DNA from: Halobacteriovoraceae bacterium
GTDB lineage: Bacteria; Bdellovibrionota; Bacteriovoracia; Bacteriovoracales; Bacteriovoracaceae
Direction: 5' to 3'
NCBI GenBank assembly: GCA_002718735.1
Contig: PBFR01000018.1
Coordinates: 1-40,295 of the forward strand
DNA: 40,295 nt
Position 1 is the first letter of the stretch. Every line of letters starts with the position of its first letter. Below the pieces are notes generated by a model that saw only the letters and a program-made list of their open reading frames with translations, was not told the DNA's origin and did not search any database. Positions 8,935-17,945 of this stretch are shown one piece after another. The translations under genes were made by a program, and so were the position numbers.

Positions 8935-9699
8935 GCTAGATCTAGAAGCTAACTTAATCGCCAAATCAAGGGCCTGCTTTTTAGGTAGGTCCAATCCATC
9001 TTTACTCATTCCATAAATAAAAGCAGTCTTAAAGTTCTTGAAAGTTGTTGGTCCATTTGAGATCAGATCGCTGGCAGTCTTTAGTGATTCAGAAACAGTT
9101 AATTGGGGACCATTCTCGTCTTGAGATATAAATTCATAAAGCTTTATGAATACCTCTCCAACTTCCTCTTTAAAGTTCTCTCCAGCTATTGCCACTTTCA
9201 TCGCAAGGTTTGAGCAGTCTTTGTAACCAAGTCCAAGCCCTTCGCTATTTTTGCAATATAGTGCAACCTTTTCAAAATCTTCAGCTGCATTGTCTGGATT
9301 GCCTTTAAAGCCTGCAGTGAGTCGTAGACTGTTCTCCATCGCGGTTGCGGCATCAAGGTTTAGAAACTTCTCTTCATAGGTCTTTTCAAAGACTTTAATA
9401 AATGTGGTGACAACATTTTTATCAATATCAATAAACTCTAGTCCGGCCTTAAGGGAAGAACCACTATCAAGCCCCACTCCCATTAATAGACGAGCTACTT
9501 TAATAAATTTTGAAGATGCCCCGCTACAACCGGTGGAAACTTTGTCAGCATACCAGCGCATTTTATCTGGCTTAAGTTGAAACTCCGGATTAGATTTCAT
9601 GAACTCCATTGTTGTAATGTATTCTCTTGAACTAAGGCACTCTTTAGTTGCTCCATAGACTTGAGGTAAAAGGAGGGAAACTAGAAATAAGGTCTTCAT
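8911..9699 (-). CDS. Exported helical-repeat protein of unknown function
   Basis: 262 residues if started at the ATG at 9699. The open frame extends upstream to 9771, but the internal Met opens a clean signal peptide (MKTLFLVSLLLPQVYG) and has a GAGAG-type Shine-Dalgarno, so I prefer it. The mature part is mostly helical. A loose motif recurs at least three times: an aromatic start, then GL-x-L, then an A-rich helix (around MGVGLDSGSSL, SEGLGLGYKDC and KDGLDLPKKQA). Four cysteines (ECL, TGCSG, LYCKN, KDCSN) could form two disulfides in the periplasm. No known family is recognised. Confidence 0.7.
   Translation of the reverse strand: MKTLFLVSLLLPQVYGATKECLSSREYITTMEFMKSNPEFQLKPDKMRWYADKVSTGCSGASSKFIKVARLLMGVGLDSGSSLKAGLEFIDIDKNVVTTFIKVFEKTYEEKFLNLDAATAMENSLRLTAGFKGNPDNAAEDFEKVALYCKNSEGLGLGYKDCSNLAMKVAIAGENFKEEVGEVFIKLYEFISQDENGPQLTVSESLKTASDLISNGPTTFKNFKTAFIYGMSKDGLDLPKKQALDLAIKLASRSSLEVPGKS
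8928..8948. terminator. Hairpin in a convergent overlap, possible bidirectional terminator
   Basis: A perfect 7-bp inverted repeat, CTTCTAG (8928-8934) and CTAGAAG (8942-8948), with a 7-nt loop sits at the tail-to-tail overlap of the two unknown genes. Neither side has a good U-tract, so termination may be weak. Confidence 0.35.
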
Positions 9700-9793
9700 A
9701 ATAGGCACTCTCTCATAAGTCAGAATTAAATATTCAATTATAGATTTTAAAATAACATATACCGGCTTCAAAGTGAGAAGTTTTTAGTTGCAA

Positions 9794-9821
9794 TTGAGTA
9801 AGTCAGGCCGTTTCATATTAT
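9794..9821 (+). promoter_or_regulatory. Candidate sigma-70 promoter of the exported nuclease operon
   Basis: TTGAGT (9794-9799) and TATTAT (9816-9821) are separated by 16 bp, a close match to the -35/-10 consensus. It lies 31 bp before the GTG start at 9853, which has its own AAGGA Shine-Dalgarno at 9839-9843. Confidence 0.45.
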
Positions 9822-9852
9822 CAACTAGAAAAATTACTAAGGACGGTGATTT

Positions 9853-10713
9853 GTGAAATACCTGAGTCTATTGCTCTTCTTAACTCTTGGCGCCCATGCT
9901 TCTATTAAAATCTCCACATTCAATATTAGAAACTTTGATAAGTCTGGCTCTCAGACAAACAAATCTCTTTTAAAAAGTATCATTCTTGAAGTCGGCCCTG
10001 ACCTGATGGCCGTTCAAGAAATACATAATGAAAGATCCTTTAAGGAGTTTACGAAGTCATCCCTTAAAGGGTATGGGGTGATTTTATCTCGCTGCGGAGG
10101 TGGAGGCCGCCAAAAGCTTGGTTTTCTTTTTAAAAAATCAAAACTGAAGCTAATTTCAAGCAGGGAGGACACAAGAGTTTCAAATGCTTTTTTAGATTCA
10201 TGTGATTCTCTTAGGCCTGCGATGGTGTCTATTTTTGAAGAGAATAACTCTAAAAGATTTGCTGCAATATCGGTTCACCTAAAGGCCGGATCAGGTTCTC
10301 GAAATTATGCCAGAAGGGCAACACAATACGATGGAATAGCAGATATTATAAGGGAGCTAAACAACAAAGGTCTTAAACGAGTTGTGGCCCTTGGAGACTT
10401 TAACACCACAGGTTTTGACCTTAGAGACAATGATTATAAAAACTTTATTGAGCTTTTGCATGATACTTCTTCCTCAACAAGTGCACATGATATATCTTGC
10501 ACCTCTTACTGGAGAGGCAGAGACTACAGCGATGGAATAGAGGAAGCTAGCACTCTTGATCATATTGTTTATACTAACTCCTTTGGAAAACCCCAAGATA
10601 TTTCAGTTGGTTCCCACTGCAAAAAGGCTAAATGCAAAGACACCAAATACTATGAACTTGGAGAGTCTTACAGGTCTGTAAGTGATCATTGTCCAGTGAG
10701 TGCCATCTTTTAA
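9853..10713 (+). CDS. Exported endonuclease/exonuclease/phosphatase (DNase I-fold) protein
   Basis: 286 residues. After a short signal peptide (1-17, ending GAHAS) the whole protein is one EEP domain: N24 in STFNIRNF, metal-binding E56 in VQEIH, H142 in SVHLKAGSGS, D182 and N184 in GDFN, D236-H237 in TLDHI and D278-H279 in SDHCP. All catalytic positions of DNase I-like phosphodiesterases are present. Export suggests that it degrades extracellular or prey nucleic acid; a lipid phosphatase role is possible but less likely, given the closest motif pattern. The GTG start fits the AAGGA Shine-Dalgarno. The stop overlaps the next start (TAATG). Confidence 0.85.
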   Translation: MKYLSLLLFLTLGAHASIKISTFNIRNFDKSGSQTNKSLLKSIILEVGPDLMAVQEIHNERSFKEFTKSSLKGYGVILSRCGGGGRQKLGFLFKKSKLKLISSREDTRVSNAFLDSCDSLRPAMVSIFEENNSKRFAAISVHLKAGSGSRNYARRATQYDGIADIIRELNNKGLKRVVALGDFNTTGFDLRDNDYKNFIELLHDTSSSTSAHDISCTSYWRGRDYSDGIEEASTLDHIVYTNSFGKPQDISVGSHCKKAKCKDTKYYELGESYRSVSDHCPVSAIF

Positions 10714-11357
10714 TGGGGTTTGATAGAAAGTATTGGGAAGAGAACTACTCCCAGCCTTTTACTATGGATGGGATTGGCAATGCAAAGGAGCACGCCAAGT
10801 ATTTAAAGGCGTTCTTTGAGCTTGAACAAGTTGATATCTCAAGTATTGCTGACTTTGGATTTGGTTACGGCTATTTATTTCAGAAAACGATGAAGCAATT
10901 CATTCCGTACAAAGCACTTGGAATTGAACCAAGTGAGCATGCATTCAACAAGGCCAAGAAGAGAAAACTAGCTCCGGTGGAATCAACTAAATTAAAGCTT
11001 GAAAACTGCACCCTGCAAGACTGGTGCGCTCAAGAAGATAAACCAAAGCTTAACTATGATTTAGGACTTTGTTGTTCAGTTTTTCAGTATTTAGACGAAA
11101 AGGACTTAAATTCGATTATAATGACTTTGAGTCGTAGAATTAAGTACTTATATCTTACTGTTCCGACAAATAAGGAGCTAGATAGGCAGATTGAAGACCT
11201 GAATTTTGATGACAAGTATGCCTATAGAAGGTCTTCTGAATTTTACAAAAAAGTGGTTGGGCAAGGGTTTACGAATATTTCGAGTCGAATATGGGAAAGC
11301 AAACATCACTTCAACGAAGAAACAACTTTATTTACTGATTTACTATACAGACATTAG
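10713..11357 (+). CDS. SAM-dependent methyltransferase, class I
   Basis: 214 residues when started at the ATG at 10713, which overlaps the previous stop by one base. A longer start at 10689 would overlap by 25 nt and adds a poor N-terminus. Motif I is IADFGFGYGYLF at 46-57, with D47 and the GxGxG-like glycine loop, and an acidic IEP motif follows at the end of strand 2. The middle LGLCCSVFQYLDEKDL fits motif IV to post-IV of methyltransferases that act on small molecules. The target is unknown. It is co-transcribed with the nuclease and the aminotransferase, which gives no clear pathway. Confidence 0.75.
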   Translation: MGFDRKYWEENYSQPFTMDGIGNAKEHAKYLKAFFELEQVDISSIADFGFGYGYLFQKTMKQFIPYKALGIEPSEHAFNKAKKRKLAPVESTKLKLENCTLQDWCAQEDKPKLNYDLGLCCSVFQYLDEKDLNSIIMTLSRRIKYLYLTVPTNKELDRQIEDLNFDDKYAYRRSSEFYKKVVGQGFTNISSRIWESKHHFNEETTLFTDLLYRH

Positions 11358-11371
11358 AACAGGATTTTAAA

Positions 11372-12562
11372 ATGGGAAAAATTTCGGATCGCGCAAAGAA
11401 CATGGCGGAAAGCGCAACTTTAAAAATGGCAAGACTCGCTGGTGAATTAAAAGAGCAGGGGCAAGACATAATTAGCCTTAGCTTGGGAGAGCCTGATTTT
11501 AACGTGCCTGAATTTGTAAAAGATGCTGCAAAAAAAGCAATTGATGAAAACTACTCTCACTATCCTCCTGTTCCAGGATATAAAGACTTTAGAAAAGTTA
11601 TAAGCGACAAGTTTAAGAACGAAAATGGCCTGGACTATTCTCCTGAGCAAATTGTAGTCTCCACTGGAGCAAAACATTCATTAATGAACATTATGCTGGC
11701 AGTTGTTAATCCAGGAGAGGAAGTTGTTCTTCCAGCTCCATATTGGGTTAGTTATATTGAAATGGTGAAGTTTGCAGAGGGGGTGCCTGTTGTTATAGAC
11801 ACCACGATTGAGACCGATTTTAAAATTACTCCAGACCAACTTAAAAAAGCTCTAACACCAAAAACAAAGGCTTTTATCTTTTCCAACCCGTGTAATCCAA
11901 GCGGATCTTCTTACACAAAAGATGAGTTGTCTGCCTTGGTGGAAGTGTTTAAAGCACATGATTGCTATATTGTTAGTGATGAGATTTATGAGTACATAAA
12001 TTTTGGCGAGCCAAACACAAGTCTTGGATCCTTTGAAGAAATTAAAGACAGAGTAATCACTGTTAATGGTGTCTCAAAGGGATTTGCCATGACGGGCTGG
12101 AGGATTGGCTTCATCGGAGCCCCTATTGAGGTTGCCAAGGCCTGTGCAAAAGTCCAAGGGCAATTTACTTCGGGAGCAAATGCAATTGCTCAAAGGGCCT
12201 CATTAGTAGCACTTAGAGATAAAAAAGACGAAGTTAAGAAAATGAGAGATGTCTTTTTACAAAGAAGAGACTTACTCATTGAACTTTTGTCTCCTATAAA
12301 AGGTTTGAAACTAAACGTCCCTCAGGGTGCTTTTTACTTATTTCCGGATGTGTCTGGATTATTGGGTAAAAGTGCCAATGGTAAAAAGATAAACACTGTA
12401 GGTGAGTTGTGCGAATTTCTTTTGGAAGATTGTATGGTCGCAACGACCCCTGGTGATGCCTTTGGTTGTCCAAATAATATTCGTCTTTCTTATGCAAACT
12501 CAGAAGAGCAGCTCAGAGAGGCCGCTAAAAGAATCACAAACTCTTTGGCAAAGCTCGTTTAA
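11372..12562 (+). CDS. aspC: Aspartate aminotransferase, class I PLP-dependent
   Basis: 396 residues, standard for the Ib subgroup (Thermus/Bacillus-like AspAT). Features in order: SLGEPDFNVP at 37-46; TGAKHSL for PLP phosphate at 98-104; SNPCNPSG at 171-178 with the conserved Asn; SDEIYE with D203 contacting the pyridine N; the Schiff-base lysine K236 in VNGVSKGFAMTGWR; R244; and the C-terminal Arg in NIRLSYA that binds the substrate carboxylate. It should interconvert aspartate and 2-oxoglutarate with oxaloacetate and glutamate. Specificity for aspartate over other amino acids is inferred. AGGA lies just before the ATG, 14 nt after the methyltransferase. Confidence 0.9.
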   Translation: MGKISDRAKNMAESATLKMARLAGELKEQGQDIISLSLGEPDFNVPEFVKDAAKKAIDENYSHYPPVPGYKDFRKVISDKFKNENGLDYSPEQIVVSTGAKHSLMNIMLAVVNPGEEVVLPAPYWVSYIEMVKFAEGVPVVIDTTIETDFKITPDQLKKALTPKTKAFIFSNPCNPSGSSYTKDELSALVEVFKAHDCYIVSDEIYEYINFGEPNTSLGSFEEIKDRVITVNGVSKGFAMTGWRIGFIGAPIEVAKACAKVQGQFTSGANAIAQRASLVALRDKKDEVKKMRDVFLQRRDLLIELLSPIKGLKLNVPQGAFYLFPDVSGLLGKSANGKKINTVGELCEFLLEDCMVATTPGDAFGCPNNIRLSYANSEEQLREAAKRITNSLAKLV

Positions 12563-12570
12563 TCGAGCTT
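12551..12570. terminator. Hairpin spanning overlapping convergent stop codons
   Basis: AAGCTCG (12551-12557) and CGAGCTT (12564-12570) form a perfect 7-bp stem around TTTAAT, which contains both stop codons. It may terminate both transcripts. There is no U-tract on either side. Confidence 0.35.
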
Positions 12571-13554
12571 GCCTTCCATTACCGCGGCTATTGGACTTGT
12601 AAATTCATAAGATTCAAAAATTATCTTCATCGCCGCCATGATGGGGACAGAAAGGAACATTCCTGGAACTCCCCATATAAATCCCCAAAAGGTTAAAGAT
12701 AGAAGAATTGCAACTGGATGCAGTCCCATGCTTTTGCCCATAACCTTTGGCTCTAAAATATTTCCAATTATTGTTTGAAAAAGAGTGAGCAATATTAGAA
12801 TTGCAAAGAACTGCCAACCCAAAGTATATTGAAGCAAGATAACTGGAAGTGGCATAAACACCGCAATGATAGAACCTATGTTTGGAATGAAGTTTAAAAG
12901 TATGGTCAAGATTGCGAACATGGAAGCAAGTTCTACTTCAAATATTAAAAACACTATATAGCTTAAACCTCCTGTCGCTGCTGAAATAACAAGCTTTGTG
13001 AAAACATACTTGGCAATACTGTTCTTTACCTTAATGACTGTTTCATTGCTTGAGCCATGGATGCTCTCTCCTGTGATTAGAAAAAGTGTGAATATGATCA
13101 CTAGGATTGAGTTACTTAATACTCCAAGAACTCCAGTGGTAAGTTTTTTGAGAGTTGGAAGGAGAGGGGTTATTTGGGCACTTTCGCCAGGACTAAAAGT
13201 TGAAAGATCAAAACCTAAATCTTTTAATTTGAGCTCTATAGAAGAAGTTAGGGCATCTAGTCTGTCTTTGTACTGGTCGATTCCCTGAATAAAAGAATCA
13301 ATAGATCCTGAAACAAGCCAAGTTAGACAAATTATAGACGCTGTAAAAATGAATAAAGTAATACTCAGTGCCATCCACCTTTTCAGTCTAAAACGGATCT
13401 GAAGCCACTTCATCACTGGAGTAAGAATTAAGTATAGAAATATTGAAAGAGTAAATGGAATCATGACCGTTTTTGTAATGGCCAATACAAAGGCACATGC
13501 CATAAAAGTCAGAGCAAATAAACAAACTGTATTAATTCTTTGATAGTGTTCCAT
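12559..13554 (-). CDS. AI-2E transporter/PerM family membrane protein
   Basis: 331 residues with about eight membrane helices in the PF01594 pattern: two pairs of N-terminal helices, a soluble segment (about 80-150), then the C-terminal bundle with conserved LNFIPNIGSIIAVFMPLP and GNILEPKVMGKSMGLHP. The last of these is the family signature. Members are proposed to export small molecules or act as Na+/H+ antiporters; the AI-2 link holds for only some, so no substrate is claimed. The gene stands alone, divergent from the small membrane protein at 13638 and overlapping the aspC tail by 4 nt. Confidence 0.88.
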   Translation of the reverse strand: MEHYQRINTVCLFALTFMACAFVLAITKTVMIPFTLSIFLYLILTPVMKWLQIRFRLKRWMALSITLFIFTASIICLTWLVSGSIDSFIQGIDQYKDRLDALTSSIELKLKDLGFDLSTFSPGESAQITPLLPTLKKLTTGVLGVLSNSILVIIFTLFLITGESIHGSSNETVIKVKNSIAKYVFTKLVISAATGGLSYIVFLIFEVELASMFAILTILLNFIPNIGSIIAVFMPLPVILLQYTLGWQFFAILILLTLFQTIIGNILEPKVMGKSMGLHPVAILLSLTFWGFIWGVPGMFLSVPIMAAMKIIFESYEFTSPIAAVMEGKLD

Positions 13555-13637
13555 TTAAAGACTTTAACAAGATCAGCATACTCAGGCAAAAGCTGTTGGC
13601 ATATCTCTTGCTGTTTATGAATAAAAAGGAGCTAGAT

Positions 13638-14135
13638 ATGCAAAATTTTAGGACAAAGTCTATTGTTGAGGCCGGAATTTTGGCCGGAGCTTTTGGAGGG
13701 GCGTGCATGGCATTGGCCGCTAACTTGGGAGCTTTTTACTTAGAATCCGACTTTTGGGGTCCGATGAAGAATGTTTCGGCAGTATTTCTAGGGGAGGGTG
13801 CACAACAAGGCTCTCTTGCAGTGATCCTTGTAGGGGTTGCGACACATTTTTTATTTTCTATTATATGGGGAGTCATTTTTTCTTTCATCACCAAGCGAGT
13901 AACCAGTTCTTCCTCAGAAGTTGTGGCCGGTATTCTATTTGGCGGTGCGGTGTGGGCCTTCATGACGTATTTGTTTCTTCCGGTTGTAAGTCCTGAGGTC
14001 ATTGTCACCAGAGAGGGAATGGAAGGATGGTGGTTTGGCTACCACATGGTTTTTGGTTTTGGCCTAGGAATCACTGCTCCTCTTAAAAGGAGCCTTGAGA
14101 GAGATATTGCGCCATCTCAGAGAGTGGCGCATTAG
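13638..14135 (+). CDS. Small four-helix membrane protein of unknown function
   Basis: 165 residues when started at the ATG at 13638, which has AAGGAG at 13626-13631 with ideal spacing. The open frame reaches upstream to a TTG at 13596, but that start has no ribosome site. Four hydrophobic segments: about 9-31 (glycine/alanine-rich), 58-84, 94-113 and 130-148. An aromatic WWFGYH motif lies before the last helix. The glycine-rich first and third segments suggest tight helix packing. I recognise no family. It is divergent from perM and convergent with the DUF2267 gene. Confidence 0.72.
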   Translation: MQNFRTKSIVEAGILAGAFGGACMALAANLGAFYLESDFWGPMKNVSAVFLGEGAQQGSLAVILVGVATHFLFSIIWGVIFSFITKRVTSSSSEVVAGILFGGAVWAFMTYLFLPVVSPEVIVTREGMEGWWFGYHMVFGFGLGITAPLKRSLERDIAPSQRVAH

Positions 14136-14137
14136 GA

Positions 14138-14584
14138 TTAATGAATAGGGTGCCCAAATAAGGCCTTTACGTCTTTAGGTAAGTTGTCCAGGACGTCAAA
14201 GGTCTCACCCTTGCCCTCAGCTTCATACTCATTTAGCCAACCTGTTAAGAAGCTCCAAAACTTTCTCGCTATCTCCTGTGAATCTATGTCATCTATTTTA
14301 GAGATCCTTTGAATATCGCTTTTAAATTTTTGTGCATCAATTGATTTATCGGGACCTGTCACACACTCCGAACACTCTTGTTTTAGATCGTAGGGTAGCT
14401 CAGAAATCAGGTGCTTTGCTTCATTTGGATGAATTCTCTGCACAATATTTCTTAAAATGCATTGGGATATTTTCTTACCAGTTTCCTTGTGCACCCCTAG
14501 CGCTTGGGAGGCCTTGTGGTAGAACTCATTTGTCTTTTGATGGTGTTTTTGGTCTTGAGTGTCTATATTTCTGGACTGTTCCAT
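14138..14584 (-). CDS. DUF2267-like cytoplasmic protein
   Basis: 148 residues from the ATG at 14584, which has AAGGAG six bases upstream; the longer frame to 14629 lacks one. It is all-helical without a signal peptide. The stretch from about 33 to 73 (a helix, ILRNIVQRIHPNEAKHLISELP, then a Leu) resembles DUF2267, where a repeated unit ends in L..RL...EA..L..QLP. A second, weaker half follows. The role of DUF2267 proteins is not established; many are stress-associated. Convergent with the preceding gene, 2 nt apart. Confidence 0.7.
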   Translation of the reverse strand: MEQSRNIDTQDQKHHQKTNEFYHKASQALGVHKETGKKISQCILRNIVQRIHPNEAKHLISELPYDLKQECSECVTGPDKSIDAQKFKSDIQRISKIDDIDSQEIARKFWSFLTGWLNEYEAEGKGETFDVLDNLPKDVKALFGHPIH

Positions 14585-14705
14585 AATTATCTCCTTTTTT
14601 AAACTCTTAACAAGCAAGAAATGTTCCATTGTGGTATCCTTGCTGATGAAAAATTATTAAAAATAAGGCACGCATTTTGAATAAGTGTCGAAGTGGAACG
14701 GTAAA

Positions 14706-15158
14706 ATGAAGAAGAAAGTATTAGATATTATTGGGTGGAGAGAATATGCCCAATTGCCACAACTGGAAGTTGAGGCAATAAAAGTAAAAGTAGACACTGG
14801 TGCCAGAACATCTTCTTTACATGTCTCTGAGATCAAAATTTATAAAAGAAAAAATAAAGAGTTTGCTCATTTCACCATTCACCCAAGACAAAAGAGCTCG
14901 AAGCCGGAAATAGAAGCAAAGGCTGAGGTAATTGAGCACCGAAAGGTAAAAAGCTCAAATGGCATTTCAAGTGTTCGGCCAGTTATTCTTACCAAGCTAA
15001 AAATTGGAGAACATGTTAAGGTTATTGAAGTTACATTGGTTAATAGAGATATGATGGGATTTAGAATGCTGCTGGGTAGAGAGGCCCTTAGGGGCGATTT
15101 CTTGGTGGATTCAGGCAAGTCATTTCTCATGTCAAAAGAATTAAAGAAAAGGAGTTAA
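14706..15158 (+). CDS. rimB: RimB-like retropepsin-fold ('ATP-dependent zinc') protease
   Basis: 150 residues from the ATG at 14706; a GTG at 14685 would add seven poorly conserved residues. The aspartic-protease signature [13 protein letters not shown] (D30 in DTGA) and the later MLLGREAL segment define PF05618. Despite the Pfam name, the fold is that of retropepsins. In Pseudomonas, RimB works against RimK by trimming the glutamate tail added to ribosomal protein S6. Here it lies 2 nt before a rimK homologue, so an opposing role is well supported by context. GGAA upstream is a weak Shine-Dalgarno. Confidence 0.85.
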   Translation: MKKKVLDIIGWREYAQLPQLEVEAIKVKVDTGARTSSLHVSEIKIYKRKNKEFAHFTIHPRQKSSKPEIEAKAEVIEHRKVKSSNGISSVRPVILTKLKIGEHVKVIEVTLVNRDMMGFRMLLGREALRGDFLVDSGKSFLMSKELKKRS

Positions 15159-15160
15159 AA

Positions 15161-16069
15161 GTGAACCTCGCTATACTTTCTCAAGGACCAAATCTTTACT
15201 CAACCAGAAGACTGGTCGAGGCTGCCCAGCAAAGGGGGCATACTGTAGAGGTTATAAATCCTATGCACTGTTATATGAACATTGCTTCAACAATGCCAAA
15301 AGTTCATATGAAAGATAGAGTGCTGGATCATTTTCAGGCAGTAATACCAAGGATTGGATCATCAATCACTTTTTACGGAACTGCAGTCCTTAGACAATTT
15401 GAAATGGCGAGAGTGCTTCCAGTTAATAGCTCTGCCGCTATTTTGCGATCACGAGATAAGTTGAGAAGCCTTCAGGTTATGTCGAGAAAAGGCATTGGTA
15501 TGCCGGTTACCGGATTTGCCAAATCCGCCCAAATGACTGAAGACTTGATTTCACTTGTTGGAGGTCCCCCTTGTGTTATTAAAATCTTGGAATCAACTCA
15601 AGGTAAGGGCGTACTCCTTGTGGAAAATAAAAAAACAGCAAAGAACGTTATTGAGATGTTGAGAAATTTAAACTCAAACTTCCTAGTTCAAGAGTTTATA
15701 GGGGAGTCTGGCGGCTCTGACATTAGATGCTTTGTAATTGGAGACAAGGTTGTTGCTTCAATGAGAAGGCAAGGAGCGGAGGGAGAGTTTCGATCTAATC
15801 TACATCAGGGCGGACAAGCTGAGAAAATCAAAATAACTCCACAAGAGAGAGCATTGGCAGTTAAGGCCTCAAAGGCCATGGGCCTAAATGTTTCTGGTGT
15901 TGATATTCTTAGAAGTAAGAGAGGTCCTTTGATTTTAGAGGTCAACTCCTCTCCAGGTCTTGAGGGGATTGAAAAGGCAACTGGAAAAGACATTGCAGGG
16001 CTTGTAATAGAGTTTACTGAAAAATCATTGTTGAATCCTAAAGGCAGCCGGGAAGTAATCAAGGGGTAA
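15161..16069 (+). CDS. rimK: RimK-type ATP-grasp alpha-L-glutamate ligase
   Basis: 302 residues, typical RimK length. It ligates glutamate residues to a protein C-terminus (S6 in E. coli) or makes poly-glutamate, using ATP. ATP-grasp features: SRDKLRSLQ at 97-105, ATP lysine K141, LVQEFI with E178, the RSNLHQGG loop at 211-218, and Mg ligands D248, E260 and N262 ([18 protein letters not shown]). The GTG start has GGAG eight bases upstream, inside the end of rimB. The target protein is not encoded nearby, so S6 is inferred from the family only. Confidence 0.92.
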   Translation: MNLAILSQGPNLYSTRRLVEAAQQRGHTVEVINPMHCYMNIASTMPKVHMKDRVLDHFQAVIPRIGSSITFYGTAVLRQFEMARVLPVNSSAAILRSRDKLRSLQVMSRKGIGMPVTGFAKSAQMTEDLISLVGGPPCVIKILESTQGKGVLLVENKKTAKNVIEMLRNLNSNFLVQEFIGESGGSDIRCFVIGDKVVASMRRQGAEGEFRSNLHQGGQAEKIKITPQERALAVKASKAMGLNVSGVDILRSKRGPLILEVNSSPGLEGIEKATGKDIAGLVIEFTEKSLLNPKGSREVIKG

Positions 16070-16072
16070 CTT

Positions 16073-17092
16073 GTGCCAAGAAGAAAGCAGTTCTCAATTA
16101 ACGGAGAAAAAGTCGCTCCAGGTGAGAGAAAAACAATTATGCTCCCAATAGCGGAGCTATATGATTTTACCGCTTTGGAAATTCCTGTGCATGTTGTAAG
16201 GGGAGCAAAGGCCGGACCGGTGATGTTCTTATCAGCGGCATTGCACGGTGACGAAATCAATGGAGTGGAGATTATCCGCGAAATTTTAAAACAGCCTCTT
16301 TTAAATGAGATCAAAGGCACAATCATTGCCATACCTGTTGTTAATATTTTTGGCTTCCATAATAAATCTAGATATCTGCCTGATAGAAGAGATCTTAATA
16401 GGTCATTCCCAGGTTCCAAGCATGGAAGTCTTGCAGCAAGGATTGCTCATTTGTTTATGAAAGAAATTGTTAGCAAATGCACTCATGGGATTGATTTTCA
16501 TACGGGAGCAATACACCGCTCTAACTTTCCTCAAATTAGGGCCTGTCTAGATAATGAGGCAACTAAGGAGTTTGCAACTTCGTTCAATGCTCCAATCATG
16601 ATTGACTCTCATATGAGAGATGGATCTTTAAGGGAAGCTGCAAGAAAGAAAAAAGTTAACATTCTGCTTTTTGAAGGTGGTCAGGCCCTGAGGTTTGAAA
16701 ATGATGTCATTTCAATGGGAGTGCGAGGTACTCTTGCGGCCATGAGCAATATTGGAATGATTGATGAGGAAAAGGTTGAGACTACAAAGTATGACTCTAT
16801 TGTCGCTCATGACAGCTTCTGGCTTCGGGCACAGAATAGTGGCACAGTTAGGATGTGTGTAAAACTCGGAAGCTACGTCAAGAAAGGTCAAACTGTCGCC
16901 CTTATATTGGATCTTCTTGGAGATGTTGAAATAGAAGTGACTACACCTGAAGACGGAATTGTCATAGGTATTAACAACTTGCCTCTAGTCACACTCGGCG
17001 AAGCGATCATTCACTTGGCGACGGTGGAAAGACTTAATAAAAGAGAGTTGAAAAAACGAGGCTTTATCTATCCTCAAGCAGACATAGATTAG
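16073..17092 (+). CDS. Succinylglutamate desuccinylase/aspartoacylase family zinc hydrolase (M14-like)
   Basis: 339 residues. Zinc ligands H58 and E61 in LHGDEINGVE and H143 in GIDFHTG; substrate-carboxylate motif DLNRSFPG at 107-114; catalytic glutamate E201 in LLFEGG. A C-terminal beta domain (about 250-339) with alternating V/T strands resembles a lipoyl-like barrel, as in other members. The family hydrolyses N-acyl amino acids or C-terminal residues. The 3-nt gap to rimK and a strong AAGGGG Shine-Dalgarno before the GTG place it in the same operon, so it could process a glutamylated or acylated product. That function is inference. Confidence 0.85.
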   Translation: MPRRKQFSINGEKVAPGERKTIMLPIAELYDFTALEIPVHVVRGAKAGPVMFLSAALHGDEINGVEIIREILKQPLLNEIKGTIIAIPVVNIFGFHNKSRYLPDRRDLNRSFPGSKHGSLAARIAHLFMKEIVSKCTHGIDFHTGAIHRSNFPQIRACLDNEATKEFATSFNAPIMIDSHMRDGSLREAARKKKVNILLFEGGQALRFENDVISMGVRGTLAAMSNIGMIDEEKVETTKYDSIVAHDSFWLRAQNSGTVRMCVKLGSYVKKGQTVALILDLLGDVEIEVTTPEDGIVIGINNLPLVTLGEAIIHLATVERLNKRELKKRGFIYPQADID

Positions 17093-17094
17093 AT

Positions 17095-17829
17095 CTATAG
17101 AAGCATCTCTTTAAACTCCATCGCAAAACGGTGGGCATCTCCGGCCCACCTAGCAGTTACAAGATTTTCATCTTTTACAACATGTCCTATCCATAGTCTG
17201 GAAAGTGAGTCCTTTAGAAGTGGCGGAGGACCAGCTTTAAATTGATCTTTATTTTTAAGAACAGACTTAACTTCGTCTTCCAAGCTTAAGCGTTCAACAT
17301 TGTCGGCGAATAGGCCTTTTGGAAAATCATGAGAAAGCCATTCAAATACCTTGGGTAGTCCTGTCACTTTCTTGTCATAGATTAGGGATAGTTTGTTTGA
17401 ACCCTTACACCTTGCTAGAATTAGAAGTCCCTGGCAAATCGCTCCAATTGGTTTTCGCTTCTGCATATGTTTGGTTATTAATTTTTGTAGAGTTTCAGAT
17501 TCTAAGTAATCTTTTGCTCCATCGACATGAACTCCAGGAAGTATGATTCCTTCAAAATCTGTATTATAAGCTTCTTCATAGGTAATTGGATGATGAAAGT
17601 AGTGGGTGTTCATCATCTCATCTAGAGCGTGCTTTACCCTTTTTCCAGTTTTTAAAACCGGTGAGAGCAGTCCAAGTCCATCTCCTGTTAAAGTGTGATT
17701 GTCTGGTACAGATCTCACTCCATCTGGAGTGGCAAAGACTACTTGGCAACCTGTTCTAAGAATACTCCATGGAATAACAACTTCACTTGGATCAAAATCT
17801 TTTTTTGGAAGAGGTATTAGAACTTTCAT
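17095..17829 (-). CDS. DJ-1/PfpI family protein
   Basis: 244 residues. A class I glutamine amidotransferase-like fold with the nucleophile elbow AICQG (C132) and the C-terminal TARWAGDAHRFA motif that usually reads TARNPxSA in related proteins. Members are proteases, chaperones, glyoxalases or amidases; the longer insert (about 40-90, with HYFHHP) points to a Hsp31- or YhbO-like relative, but the exact activity cannot be set. Cytoplasmic, single gene, convergent with the rim operon (stops 3 nt apart). The ATG at 17829 has no strong Shine-Dalgarno. Confidence 0.8.
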   Translation of the reverse strand: MKVLIPLPKKDFDPSEVVIPWSILRTGCQVVFATPDGVRSVPDNHTLTGDGLGLLSPVLKTGKRVKHALDEMMNTHYFHHPITYEEAYNTDFEGIILPGVHVDGAKDYLESETLQKLITKHMQKRKPIGAICQGLLILARCKGSNKLSLIYDKKVTGLPKVFEWLSHDFPKGLFADNVERLSLEDEVKSVLKNKDQFKAGPPPLLKDSLSRLWIGHVVKDENLVTARWAGDAHRFAMEFKEMLL

Positions 17830-17945
17830 GCTTTATTTTAACTTCTTTAGTGTTGGCCTGTCCTTGTCGTCTAGGCCAAGTCTAACTCTTGTTTTGGCAT
17901 ATAAAATGCAGAAACATTCAGTCATAGATTAATACTGGAGGTAAT

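Noticed and set aside
17084..17098. ATAGAT-TAG-ATCTAT hairpin between the rim operon and the PfpI gene
   Set aside because: A 6-bp AT-rich stem with a 3-nt loop and no T-tract is too weak to call a terminator.
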